From assembly GCA_963850765.1 (NCBI GenBank), contig CAWKMN010000009.1, forward strand, positions 372,001 to 436,000: DNA of 64,000 bases, given 5' to 3'. Below are positions 43,897-51,557 of the stretch, piece after piece. The notes beneath the pieces were generated by a model. That model made no database searches. It saw only the letters and a program-made list of their open reading frames with translations, and was not told the DNA's origin. The stretch is from CAWKMN01 sp963850765. GTDB taxonomy: Bacteria; Chloroflexota; Anaerolineae; Aggregatilineales; Aggregatilineaceae. A program made the position numbers and the translations under genes. Position 1 is the stretch's first letter; each line of letters opens with the position of its first letter.

Positions 43897-44043
43897 TTAC
43901 AGATTTTGGACGATGTTCGAGAAGATGTTGCCGATGGCCGGGCCAAGCAGGACGAGGATGATGATCACGACAACAGCAACGAGCACCAGGATAAGGGCGT
44001 ATTCGACGAGGCCCTGGCCCTCTTCACGCGGTTGGTACAGCAT
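43897..44043 (-). CDS. Flp-family type IVb pilin
   Basis: Flp pilins are the subunits of Tad pili, used in tight adherence. This one has 48 residues: a short leader (MLYQPREEGQG), the processing site before LVEYALILVLVAVVVIIILV, and a hydrophobic helix ending in GNIFSNIVQNL. The Glu at position +3 after the likely cleavage site fits prepilin processing. AAGGAGAGACC precedes the ATG at 44043; the longer frame from 44103 lacks a site. It has its own terminator. None of the other tad/cpa genes are in the window. Confidence 0.9.
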   Translation of the reverse strand: MLYQPREEGQGLVEYALILVLVAVVVIIILVLLGPAIGNIFSNIVQNL

Positions 44044-44093
44044 AATGGTCTCTCCTTGAGATGAAAACATGATGGATACGAGAATGTATCTTG

Positions 44094-44122
44094 ATATTAG
44101 CATGCAACGAGTACCGGTGCAA
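44094..44122 (-). promoter_or_regulatory. Possible promoter of the pilin gene
   Basis: On the minus strand TTGCAC and TAATAT stand 17 bases apart, about 50 bases before the ATG. Both boxes are partial matches to the sigma-70 consensus. Confidence 0.35.
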
Positions 44123-44175
44123 TAGGCCTATGTTCCTTTTGACAAAATTCATACAATCTTTACGATTCGTTTAGG

Positions 44176-44204
44176 TTGGTGCGGCTGTTCAAACGTGTTA
44201 AGAT
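44176..44204 (+). promoter_or_regulatory. Possible promoter of the 44225 gene
   Basis: TTGGTG and TAAGAT are 17 bases apart and lie 20 bases before the ATG. This would make a short leader with the ribosome site GTGGAGGA. Confidence 0.4.
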
Positions 44205-44224
44205 GAACGTGGAGGAACCCAACC

Positions 44225-44800
44225 ATGCCTGTGACCGATGCGGATCTGAACCAACCGGCCCACGCGCACCTGCTGCGCCCGGCGACCGAAACTGTCTTCA
44301 GCGCGCTGCGCGTCTGGCGCGATACGCCGGGCCGCCAGGAATGGTGGTGGCTGGTCATCGAGCACGACGCACAGCGGTATACGGCGCTGCGATTTTCCGA
44401 GCTGCGCGATCTGCTGGTGCAGCGCAAGCGCCGGACGCATATGAACACCCCGCTCACCAAACTCCCGGCACGGCGCGACAACCCCGACGACCCGGATCAC
44501 CCGCTGCCCGGTGTGGTCACCCCGATCGTGGTGGATGGGGCCGTCACCGGCGCGGCCGCCGCGCGTGAGATCGCGCACACCAGTCCGGGGCAGGTTGTCG
44601 TGATCGTGCAGGATGGGCAGTTCCAGGGCATTATCAGCATCACCAGCCGGACATTCGCCTTCGCGGACAAGCCGCTGCTCGATCTGCTGGAAGATTTTGA
44701 GATGGGCGGCGAATCGGAGACGATTATCATGCCGCACTCGACTCCGAACGACGAACCCCCACCCGGCGACCCACCCAATCCGCCGGATGTGGGAATATAG
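44225..44800 (+). CDS. Hypothetical protein, weak CBS-like segment
   Basis: This 191-residue cytoplasmic protein has no firm family. The central region (VVTPIVVDGAVTGAAAARE; GQVVVIVQDGQFQGIIS) resembles a half of a CBS domain, which binds adenosyl ligands. The rest has no recognisable motif, and the last 25 residues are Pro-rich (NDEPPPGDPPNPPDVGI). GTGGAGGA precedes the ATG. It lies alone, divergent from the pilin gene. Confidence 0.45.
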   Translation: MPVTDADLNQPAHAHLLRPATETVFSALRVWRDTPGRQEWWWLVIEHDAQRYTALRFSELRDLLVQRKRRTHMNTPLTKLPARRDNPDDPDHPLPGVVTPIVVDGAVTGAAAAREIAHTSPGQVVVIVQDGQFQGIISITSRTFAFADKPLLDLLEDFEMGGESETIIMPHSTPNDEPPPGDPPNPPDVGI

Positions 44801-44866
44801 AACCCGATCTTGTGAATTGCAGGGGCGTTTGGATGCTCTTTGAATAGTCGGGCCGCAAAAACGCCC

Positions 44867-44975
44867 CTCACCCGGCGAGCAAGCTCGCGCCCTCTCCCCG
44901 GCCAAGCCAGGGAGAGGGTTGCGCGCGTGTCTGCCCCTTCGCCTAGCTCGGCTGGCGGAGGACCGGGTTAGGGGC
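44867..44975. repeat. Family C repeat
   Basis: CCCCTCACCCGGCGAGCAAG, CGGCCAAGCCAGGGAGAGG and CCTAGCTCGGCTGGCGGAGG form a copy between convergent genes. Confidence 0.75.
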
Positions 44976-44981
44976 TGCGAA

Positions 44982-45675
44982 TTAGCCACCCACCGCCAGC
45001 GAATTGAGCATGTCCTCATACAGCCGCGTATACAGATCCCAGCCGTATTTCCCCGTGGTGATCGCCTTGAGCACGATGGCCCGCCCATCCGGCAGCGCGA
45101 ACGCCCCGATCGTCGTATTGACCGGCGGATCCTGCGTCGGGTCCTTGACCACGCCGATCGTGCCCTCGTCGAACGTATCCGTCTGCCAGTCGGCCGTCTC
45201 GGGATCGGTGAGTTCGGCCAGCGCCGCCTCGACCGAATCGGCGTAGTAGATCTGGAAGGTCGCTGTTTCGGCGAAGCGATTGTTCTCGGATGGCGTGATC
45301 TCGATCGGGATGTCGCCCTCCTCATCCGTGGCGGCGGTGAAATAGCGCGTCGGGTAGCTCACCGTGATACCGCCCACCGACGCTTCGCCGTCCATATCCA
45401 TCACCAGCGGGACGGGGCACTCGGTATCATCGGGATCGCTGCACCCCGGTAACTGGCTCCCGGTGCCGAGTCCGACGTTCTGCCCTGAGTTCGAGATCCT
45501 CGCCCCCGCCGGTATCGAGCGCCGGGGCGCTGCTCGTCGCCGTGGCGGTGATCTCGCTGCCGTTCCCGCCGCTATCACCATTGTCATCCCCGTAATCATC
45601 GTCCCCGCAGGCGGCCAGCGCCAGCGCGACGATCACCACAGCCGCTGCCAGCCAAATCCATTTGAAGTGTCGCAT
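44982..45675 (-). CDS. Lipoprotein (one frameshift)
   Basis: A lipoprotein signal (WIWLAAAVVIVALALAACGD, lipobox LAAC) is followed by an Asp/Gly-rich stretch. After a frameshift near 45505, in a G-rich run, the second frame holds the bulk of the domain: ASVGGITVSYPTRYFTAATD, PIEITPSENNRFAETATFQI and YGWDLYTRLYEDMLNSLAVG. This looks like a small secreted beta-domain protein of the PsbP-like kind (a W/Y-containing hydrophobic core and GRAIVLKAITTG). The start is the ATG at 45675. The indel is probably an assembly error. Confidence 0.6.
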
Positions 45676-45754
45676 CAGGTTATCTCTCTTATCCGGTGTT
45701 TTTGGAATCACAAGCAGAAGTTTAACGAGATTCGCGGCGAAGGGGTAGTTCAAA

Positions 45755-46010
45755 AGGGGTTATTGGTGATTAGTTTTTGGTTGTTGGTTGTTAGCCGGGG
45801 TCTTATTGTCCCATCCCATAAATGATGGCGTAACCGGGTGTTATGGTAGGGGAGCACCCCTGTAAACGTGCTCCCGGTGCGACTGGACAGGTCGCCCGAC
45901 CGCACAGGCAGTCGAGCTTCGCTCAACCGGGCGGACACGGGGGTCCGCCCCTGCGATTGCCTCATTATTTGGAATACGTCCCTATCACCAACAACTAATA
46001 ACCAATCACC
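45755..46010. repeat. Family F and B repeats
   Basis: F units (GGTGATTAGTTTTTGGTTGT; ACTAATAACCAATCACC) flank two B palindromes: one at 45845-45880 (GTAGGGGAGCACCCCTG / GTGCTCCC) and one at 45928-45955 (GGGCGGACACGGGGGTCCGC). No gene is visible. Confidence 0.8.
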
Positions 46011-46012
46011 AT

Positions 46013-48424
46013 CTACTGGTCCGGCGGGGGCGGCGCGCCGACCGGATGGCGCGGCAGGCTGAGCGTGAACGTGCTGCCCTGGCGCACGACACTCTCCACC
46101 GTCAGATCGCCGCCATGACGCATCGCCAGCAGGCGCGACACGGGCAGGCCCAGCCCGGTCCCTTCGTCGCCGGTATCGGGCCGTCCGCGCTGATGCTGGA
46201 ACGGCTCGAACAGGTAGCGGCGATGTTCGTCGCCGATGCCCGGCCCCGTATCCCGCACGCGGATCGACACGGTGTCCGCGTCAAAATCGGCGGTCAGCAC
46301 CACCTCGCCCGCCGGGGTGAACTTGACGGCGTTGCTCACCAGATTCATCAGGATATAGCGCAGCCGTTCGAGGTCGGCCCAGACCGGCGGCAGCGGCTCG
46401 GTCAGGTTCAGCAGATCCAGCCGGAGGGTAAGATGGTGATCGGCATAGGCAACCTGATGCAGCGCGCGCGCCGCGTTCATCACGTCATCCAGCAGCGGAT
46501 TCAGCCGCACCCACTCCAAATTAAGCTGGAGATGCCCGGCCTCGACCGACGAGAGATCGATCATATCTTCGACCAGCGCTTGCAGGGCGCGCCCCTGGTC
46601 CAGAATGGTCTGGCGCTGTTCGAGCGTGATCTCCGACAGGCCGCTGCTGGGGATGATCTCTGCGCTGGCGATGATCGTCTCGATCGGCGCGCGGAAGCGC
46701 TGCGAGGCGTTGTGCAGAAAGCGCGATTTCAGGTAATTCGCCTGGTTGGCATGCAGGGTGCCCTGGGCGAGATCGCGGTTGGAATTTTGCAGCGCCTTTA
46801 CGGCCTGGGCATTGTGCAGCGCCACGCCGAGCGCGCGCGCCAGCCCTTCGAGCACGGCAATATCGTCCTTCTGGAAGGCGTCACGGTGATCGGCTTCCAG
46901 GTTCAGCACGCCGAACACCTGCTCCCCGGCCTTGAGCGGGATGGCGAGCGCGCTCTGGCTGGCGGGCAGATTCGGCCGGCGCTGGTAGCGCGGCTCGATA
47001 AAATCATCGGGGACATACAGCGGCTTGCCGTTGCGGGCCACCCAGGCGATGACGCTGTTCGCCGCGTCGCGGATCGTCAGGTCGGGCAGCGCGGCCTGCT
47101 GCATCGGGTCGCACGACGTGATCCGCCCGGACTCCGAGTTCACCAGCAGCACTTCGGCGTGATAGAGCCGGAAGCGCTCGCGGATGACGCGCGTCGCCGT
47201 GTCGATCAGCGGGCGCGGGTCGAGGATAGTGCTGATGGCCGCCAATATGTCGGCGGCGATCTCAAGCTGGCCGACTTTGCGCGTCAGTTCGCGCGCGCGC
47301 AGGTCGATAATCTCCTGGCTTGAGTGGGTATAGGCGTCAAGCTGTCGCTGGCTTTCGGCCAGCCGGTCGATCATGCGGTTGAACGTATCGCCCAGTTCGA
47401 TCAGTTCGCGGTCCGTGTTGGGTGGGACGCGCACCCGGTAGCGATAGTCGCCGGCCGCCACGGCGCGCGCGCCCTCGTGCAGCCGGTCCAGCGGGGTCAC
47501 GACGGTGTGCAAAATGCGCCGGATCAGCCATTCCCCGGCCAATCCGGTCACGATCAGCGCCAGCGCGATCAGGGCCACCGCGCGCACCACCATCGGGATG
47601 TAATCGCTGAGCGGCGTTTCGACGACGAGTGTATACCCTTCCGCCGGGAAAGACTCGGCCCGCCCGACGACCCATTCACCCTCAAGCCCCCGGTAGAGGC
47701 GTGTCGCAGCGCCGCCATCCCGCGCATCATCAAACACCGCGAAACGCGCCGGGTCGCGCCGGGCGGATCGATCCGGTCCGGCCGCGATCAGCGTGCCGCG
47801 CTCGTCCAGCAGGTAGGCGTAGCCGTGTTCACCCACGCTGCCCGCCAGGATTGGCTCCCACAGCCGCCGCGGATCGGCGCGGGCGATCACCACGTCACCG
47901 CCCGCCAGCGGAGCCGCCAGGACCAGCGCGGGCGGATCATCGCCGTCCAGCGCCGCGTAGGACGGGTTGGCCGAATCGTGCAGGGCTAGATAGGCGGGAT
48001 CGGCCGTCCAGTCGGGCGGGTTTCGCTGCGTGGATTCCGGGGCGTGCGCGGTTTCTTCGCCGTCCGCGCTCACCACGCTGATCTCGGCCAGCGCCGGGTT
48101 CAGCGCCAGCAGATCGGCCAATGCGCTGTCACTCTCGCCATCCGCAGCGCGGTCCCCGGCATAAATCAGCATGTCCTGGGTCTGCGCGATCGTCTGGCCG
48201 AGCGCGACGTGCATCTGCCGGCTGGTGGACTCGTGCAGCCGGCTGATCGCGCTGCGCTGCTCCAGCACGACGATCAGCACCGCGCCGCTCACCACGATCA
48301 GGATCAGCGCGTTGAGTCCGAGGATCATCAGGGCGCGCCAGCGCGTGCGCAAACTGCGCGGCAGGCTGCGCGCCGTGTGGGGTCGCTGGACAGGGACTGT
48401 CGGTTGAGTAGCGCGTGCAGGCAT
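46013..48424 (-). CDS. Sensor histidine kinase-like protein lacking the phospho-acceptor His
   Basis: This 803-residue membrane protein has an N-terminal helix (ALMILGLNALILIVVSGAVL), an extracytoplasmic sensing region (about 55-280), and a second helix (MVVRAVALIALALIVTGLAG). A HAMP linker, a GAF domain (about 385-540) and a histidine kinase core follow. The H-box reads FLHNASQRFRAPIETI, where FxxNxSHELRxPL is normal, so residue 575 is Gln in place of His. The ATPase domain keeps NLVSNAVKFTP, VRDTGPGIGDEHR and GTGLGLPVSRLLAMRHGG. It may therefore bind ATP without autophosphorylating and act as a scaffold or on a partner. No response regulator gene is adjacent. Confidence 0.85.
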   Translation of the reverse strand: MPARATQPTVPVQRPHTARSLPRSLRTRWRALMILGLNALILIVVSGAVLIVVLEQRSAISRLHESTSRQMHVALGQTIAQTQDMLIYAGDRAADGESDSALADLLALNPALAEISVVSADGEETAHAPESTQRNPPDWTADPAYLALHDSANPSYAALDGDDPPALVLAAPLAGGDVVIARADPRRLWEPILAGSVGEHGYAYLLDERGTLIAAGPDRSARRDPARFAVFDDARDGGAATRLYRGLEGEWVVGRAESFPAEGYTLVVETPLSDYIPMVVRAVALIALALIVTGLAGEWLIRRILHTVVTPLDRLHEGARAVAAGDYRYRVRVPPNTDRELIELGDTFNRMIDRLAESQRQLDAYTHSSQEIIDLRARELTRKVGQLEIAADILAAISTILDPRPLIDTATRVIRERFRLYHAEVLLVNSESGRITSCDPMQQAALPDLTIRDAANSVIAWVARNGKPLYVPDDFIEPRYQRRPNLPASQSALAIPLKAGEQVFGVLNLEADHRDAFQKDDIAVLEGLARALGVALHNAQAVKALQNSNRDLAQGTLHANQANYLKSRFLHNASQRFRAPIETIIASAEIIPSSGLSEITLEQRQTILDQGRALQALVEDMIDLSSVEAGHLQLNLEWVRLNPLLDDVMNAARALHQVAYADHHLTLRLDLLNLTEPLPPVWADLERLRYILMNLVSNAVKFTPAGEVVLTADFDADTVSIRVRDTGPGIGDEHRRYLFEPFQHQRGRPDTGDEGTGLGLPVSRLLAMRHGGDLTVESVVRQGSTFTLSLPRHPVGAPPPPDQ

Positions 48425-48502
48425 AAGGGTAATGAACTTACGCGTGAGTGGTCACTGGCTGCATTATATGCGCGCCCGGACAGATGGGCAATCATACGGA
48501 TC

Positions 48503-48527
48503 AAAAAAGCCGGGGGGTCGCCCGGCT
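48503..48527 (-). terminator. Rho-independent terminator after the 46-residue protein gene
   Basis: The 7-bp stem AGCCGGG/CCCGGCT is followed on the minus strand by six T. It lies between the small gene ending at 48662 and the sensor kinase start. Confidence 0.8.
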
Positions 48528-48555
48528 GGCTGGCGGTGAGAGGGTTTCCCCGTGG

Positions 48556-48665
48556 TGTTAGCCCCTCACCCTGCCCTCTCCCCGGCCAAGCCAGGGCGAG
48601 GGTATCGTGCCGGTATCCCCCTTCCCCTAGCTGGGCTGGGGGAAGGGGCGGGGGTTAGGGGCTAG
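48556..48665. repeat. Family C repeat
   Basis: AGCCCCTCACCCTGCCCTCT, CCCCGGCCAAGCCAGGGCGA, AGCTGGGCTGGGGGAAG and GGGGGTTAGGGGCTAG form a copy that reaches the stop codon of the small protein gene. Confidence 0.8.
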
Positions 48666-48802
48666 CTCGGCTTCGAGTGATGCGTGCCGTCTGAAGGGCG
48701 GCTGTCGCGGGTGGGATCGCAGCAGATCCAGTACAGAATACCCGGAACGACGATGAAAAACAGAACGGTCAGCCAGAACATGCTGAAGGCATCGGCAGAC
48801 AT
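48662..48802 (-). CDS. Small membrane protein, 46 residues
   Basis: This short gene begins MSADAFSMFWLTVLFFIVVP and continues GILYWICCDPTRDS, then a His/Lys tail. The helix and the following CC suggest a one-pass membrane protein, possibly acylated. GGAGG lies eight bases before the ATG. It lies between the sensor kinase and M23 genes on the same strand and ends in a family C repeat. Unknown function. Confidence 0.7.
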   Translation of the reverse strand: MSADAFSMFWLTVLFFIVVPGILYWICCDPTRDSRPSDGTHHSKPS

Positions 48803-48897
48803 GGCACACCTCCACACTATTCCAAGCGGACAAGGTGTGTGCGATGCAAGTGTCGTTAATCTCAGTATAGCACAGGCTGTGGCGGGTGTATACGGGG

Positions 48898-50328
48898 TTA
48901 GTGATAAATTTCACAGTTGGGTCGCCGCGCGCTGGGGATGATCTGCCCGCGCGTGAACTCTCCCAGCGGGCCGAGCGGCACCGGCTGGTAGAGGCTCTGG
49001 TCCCACGCCCACAGCACAAAATGGATATGCGGCCCGGTGGCGTAACCCGTGCGCCCCATCACGCCGATCACCGTGCCAGCCGCCGCCTTCCCAACCTCGA
49101 TCCACTCAAAATCCGGCAGGGCGTCCGCCGCGAGCCGCCAGAAGGCCAGCGTTGCCGCTTCGTCCAGGTGCCCGTAGACCGTGCTGGTGATGCCATCGTC
49201 CGCGACCACACGCGCCGCGATCCCGATGTCGATCAGGTGATCGGGCGTGCCGTAGCGCTTGAGGTAGACCGTTCCGCCGTGCGCGGCGTAGACCGGCTGT
49301 TCCGGTGCGCCCGTCGCAAAATCCACCGCGAATCGATTCTGCGGCGTGGAATGGTGGTAGCCCCAGGAGACCATCCAGTCCCGCGTGCAGTCGAAAGGCA
49401 GCAGCAGCCGGATCGGGGTGAAGACTTCGCCCGGCGCGGGCAGATCGGGATCGCCAGGGATGGTGCCGCCCAGCGCGCGCGCGATGTCCGGCAGATGATC
49501 CGCGTGGGCCGATCCCAGCAGCATGAACCCGCCCGGATTGCGCAGGTCTTCGGGGATGAAGCGGTCGCGGTAGCGATCGGCGCGGGCGGCAGTCGGCAGC
49601 GCGGTGATCGATCCGTCCGCCTCCGTCTTGAGGATGGCGCGTTCCAGCGGCTCCGACGCAGCAAACCCGCTTAGCTCGGTCGTATCGAGCAGATCGGGCG
49701 TGTAATGTTCAAGCGGCCCCAGGTAGAGGATCGCATCCGGCATGGGGGCGGACGCGGGCAGCGCATAAAGCCCGTGCGCGTCGAACACGACCAGCCACGG
49801 ATCGGCGGTTGTTTCCCCGGCCGCAAGATCGATGACCTGCGGCCAGCCGATCAGCCGCGTCTCGCCGGAGTCGAATGTCACGATCAGCGGCATTTCAAAT
49901 CGATCCGGCGCATCGCCGTTCGCGCTCGCCGCCTCGATCGTATATCGGGCGCTGTCCTCGCGTGTGATCGTCAGGTGCGTGGGGCTGTTGACGGACGCAT
50001 ACACGATCTCCACCGTGACGCCGGCTTCCGGCAGACGGAAAATTCCCTGTGTGGTGGGCGTGATCAGCAGCGTATCGCGCGCGGCCTGCCCCCGCACCGA
50101 ACCCGCCCCGCTGAGGATGATCGCCAGCACGAGCACAAGTGCCGTGATGATACACGGCCGATGCTTTACCTCACCCCGTCCGACTGGTCGGCATCCCCTC
50201 TCCACACGCGGAGAGGGGACTATTTGGCGTGCCGGCTCCCCCTCTCCGTATTTGGAGAGGGGGGCGGGGGGTGAGGTAAACCACAGACGGCTGCGGAACG
50301 TTTTACGCACAAAAGAACCTATCTTCAC
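48898..50328 (-). CDS. M23-family peptidase with repeat inserted in its N terminus
   Basis: The C-terminal 140 residues are a LytM/M23 metallopeptidase domain, which cuts peptidoglycan cross-links. HxxxD appears as NRFAVDFATG (the His is replaced by Asn), and HxH as YATGPHIHFVLWAWD. The first zinc ligand is thus altered, so it may be degenerate. The middle (100-330) is beta-rich and unassigned. The start is the GTG at 50328, which overlaps the TGA of the upstream gene (GTGA), so translation is coupled. Residues 1-15 (MKIGSFVRKTFRSRL) and the hydrophobic helix ITALVLVLAIILSGAGSV are separated by about 40 residues encoded by a family C repeat. Confidence 0.8.
   Translation of the reverse strand: MKIGSFVRKTFRSRLWFTSPPAPLSKYGEGEPARQIVPSPRVERGCRPVGRGEVKHRPCIITALVLVLAIILSGAGSVRGQAARDTLLITPTTQGIFRLPEAGVTVEIVYASVNSPTHLTITREDSARYTIEAASANGDAPDRFEMPLIVTFDSGETRLIGWPQVIDLAAGETTADPWLVVFDAHGLYALPASAPMPDAILYLGPLEHYTPDLLDTTELSGFAASEPLERAILKTEADGSITALPTAARADRYRDRFIPEDLRNPGGFMLLGSAHADHLPDIARALGGTIPGDPDLPAPGEVFTPIRLLLPFDCTRDWMVSWGYHHSTPQNRFAVDFATGAPEQPVYAAHGGTVYLKRYGTPDHLIDIGIAARVVADDGITSTVYGHLDEAATLAFWRLAADALPDFEWIEVGKAAAGTVIGVMGRTGYATGPHIHFVLWAWDQSLYQPVPLGPLGEFTRGQIIPSARRPNCEIYH
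50166..50283. repeat. Family C repeat in frame inside the M23 gene
   Basis: TTTACCTCACCCCGTCCGAC, CCCTCTCCACACGCGGAGAG, CCCCTCTCCGTATTTGGAGA and GGGGCGGGGGGTGAGGTAAA make a full copy of about 120 bases, a multiple of three. It keeps the reading frame open. Confidence 0.9.
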
Positions 50329-51323
50329 GCCGGCGGCGTCGGATCGTCCGGCTCCGGGCGTCCCGGGATCTCGTCAGGGGCGGGCGCAGCGGGCGTGCTG
50401 CCCGGCAGCCGCGATCGCGGGATCTCCACATCATCCATCGCGCCGCCCTGGTAGGGGGGCTGAGCGTGCGGCGCCGGATTCTGCGCGGCCTGGGCGGCAA
50501 CCCTCGGCCAGATCTGATCTACGGCATGCAGCACGGCGGGATCGGTCGGGTTGATCGAGCGGGCCTGCTGCACATAGTTCCAGGCTTGTTCCGGTGTATC
50601 GGCCAGATTCGCCAGTTGCAGCCAGGCCGCGATGCTGCGCGGCTGGATCTGGAGCACGCGCGTGAAGTGCTGGCGGGCTTCTTCGCGCCGCCCACCGAGC
50701 GCCGCCTGGACGCCCATAGTGTAATACGTTTCGGGTTTCGAGCCGGGAGGGATCATGCTGCTCGCGGCGGCGGGCGTGCCAAAGCGGTTGACCGGATCGT
50801 AGGCGGGCGGCTGGCTGTAGACTGGCTTTTCTTTCGGGCGGCGCGGATTCTGCCCGCCAATGTAGCCGCCGAGCGTACCGGCCACCGCGATAATGATCAG
50901 AAACAGAAACTGGATCACGAAGTTTGTGGTGCTCGAACACGCACAAATCAGGAAAACCAGCGCCGTTCCCACGCCGATCATACCGCCATAGGCGGGACCC
51001 TGATCCGGTGAGGCCGCATTCACGGACGCGGCGCGCCACCCCGTCCCAAACGTGACAACCCCGATCAGCGCCCACTGGATGATGCTGAGCCGGTCGAGGG
51101 CCGGTGAACCCTCGCGTGCTTCCTCCATGATGTTGTCAGATTCTTCTCGAAGGAGGTCCTCTTGTTCCTGCTGCGACAGGTTGGGATCCATGCTGCTGAG
51201 CGTATCCCACATGCGCGCCATGGCAAACATCATATACAGTGCAAAAATGATCACCACGCCAATCGCGAAATTGAGCGCGATCATTTTGAGAATCGGACCT
51301 CGTTGCAGATTCTGAAACATCAT
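50325..51323 (-). CDS. Membrane protein with C-terminal TPR-like repeats
   Basis: The protein (332 residues) has an N-terminal membrane region (ALNFAIGVVIIFALYMMFAM), a central set of helices (GGMIGVGTALVFLICACSST; FVIQFLFLIIIAVAGTLGGY), and a cytoplasmic TPR-like part (YTMGVQAALGGRREEARQH; AAWLQLANLADTPEQAWNY). The C-terminal 55 residues are Pro-rich. TPRs mediate protein contacts; no partner is indicated. The start at 51323 is one of two ATGs after AAGGAACCC. The stop overlaps the M23 start by four bases, so they are one operon. Confidence 0.7.
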   Translation of the reverse strand: MMFQNLQRGPILKMIALNFAIGVVIIFALYMMFAMARMWDTLSSMDPNLSQQEQEDLLREESDNIMEEAREGSPALDRLSIIQWALIGVVTFGTGWRAASVNAASPDQGPAYGGMIGVGTALVFLICACSSTTNFVIQFLFLIIIAVAGTLGGYIGGQNPRRPKEKPVYSQPPAYDPVNRFGTPAAASSMIPPGSKPETYYTMGVQAALGGRREEARQHFTRVLQIQPRSIAAWLQLANLADTPEQAWNYVQQARSINPTDPAVLHAVDQIWPRVAAQAAQNPAPHAQPPYQGGAMDDVEIPRSRLPGSTPAAPAPDEIPGRPEPDDPTPPA

Positions 51324-51422
51324 CGTGTGGGTTCCTTGCCCGGATGGGCGGTATAACAGGCGACTCACAGTGAAGTATAACACGTTGTCCGCGGGGCGGG
51401 GGATGTCTGTCTGGGAGGTGGT

Positions 51423-51557
51423 TCTGTAGGGACGAGTTAACAAACCCGCCCCTATAAGCACCACCTTGTTCGCCATCGGCTCCCCCTCTCCGCGCGTGGA
51501 GAGGGGGACGGGGGGTGAGGTAAAGCTAACGGCTAACGGCTAACCGCTAACCGCTGC
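51423..51557. repeat. Family B, C and F sequences
   Basis: A B-like hairpin (GAGTTAACAAACCCGCCCCT), a C half-copy (CCCTCTCCGCGCGTGGAGAG, GGGTGAGGTAAA) and F units (GCTAACGGCTAACGGCTAAC, CGCTAACCGCTGCC) fill the gap. Confidence 0.8.

Noticed and set aside
44225..44800. CBS-domain protein
   Set aside because: Only a half-domain resemblance, so the gene is left as hypothetical.
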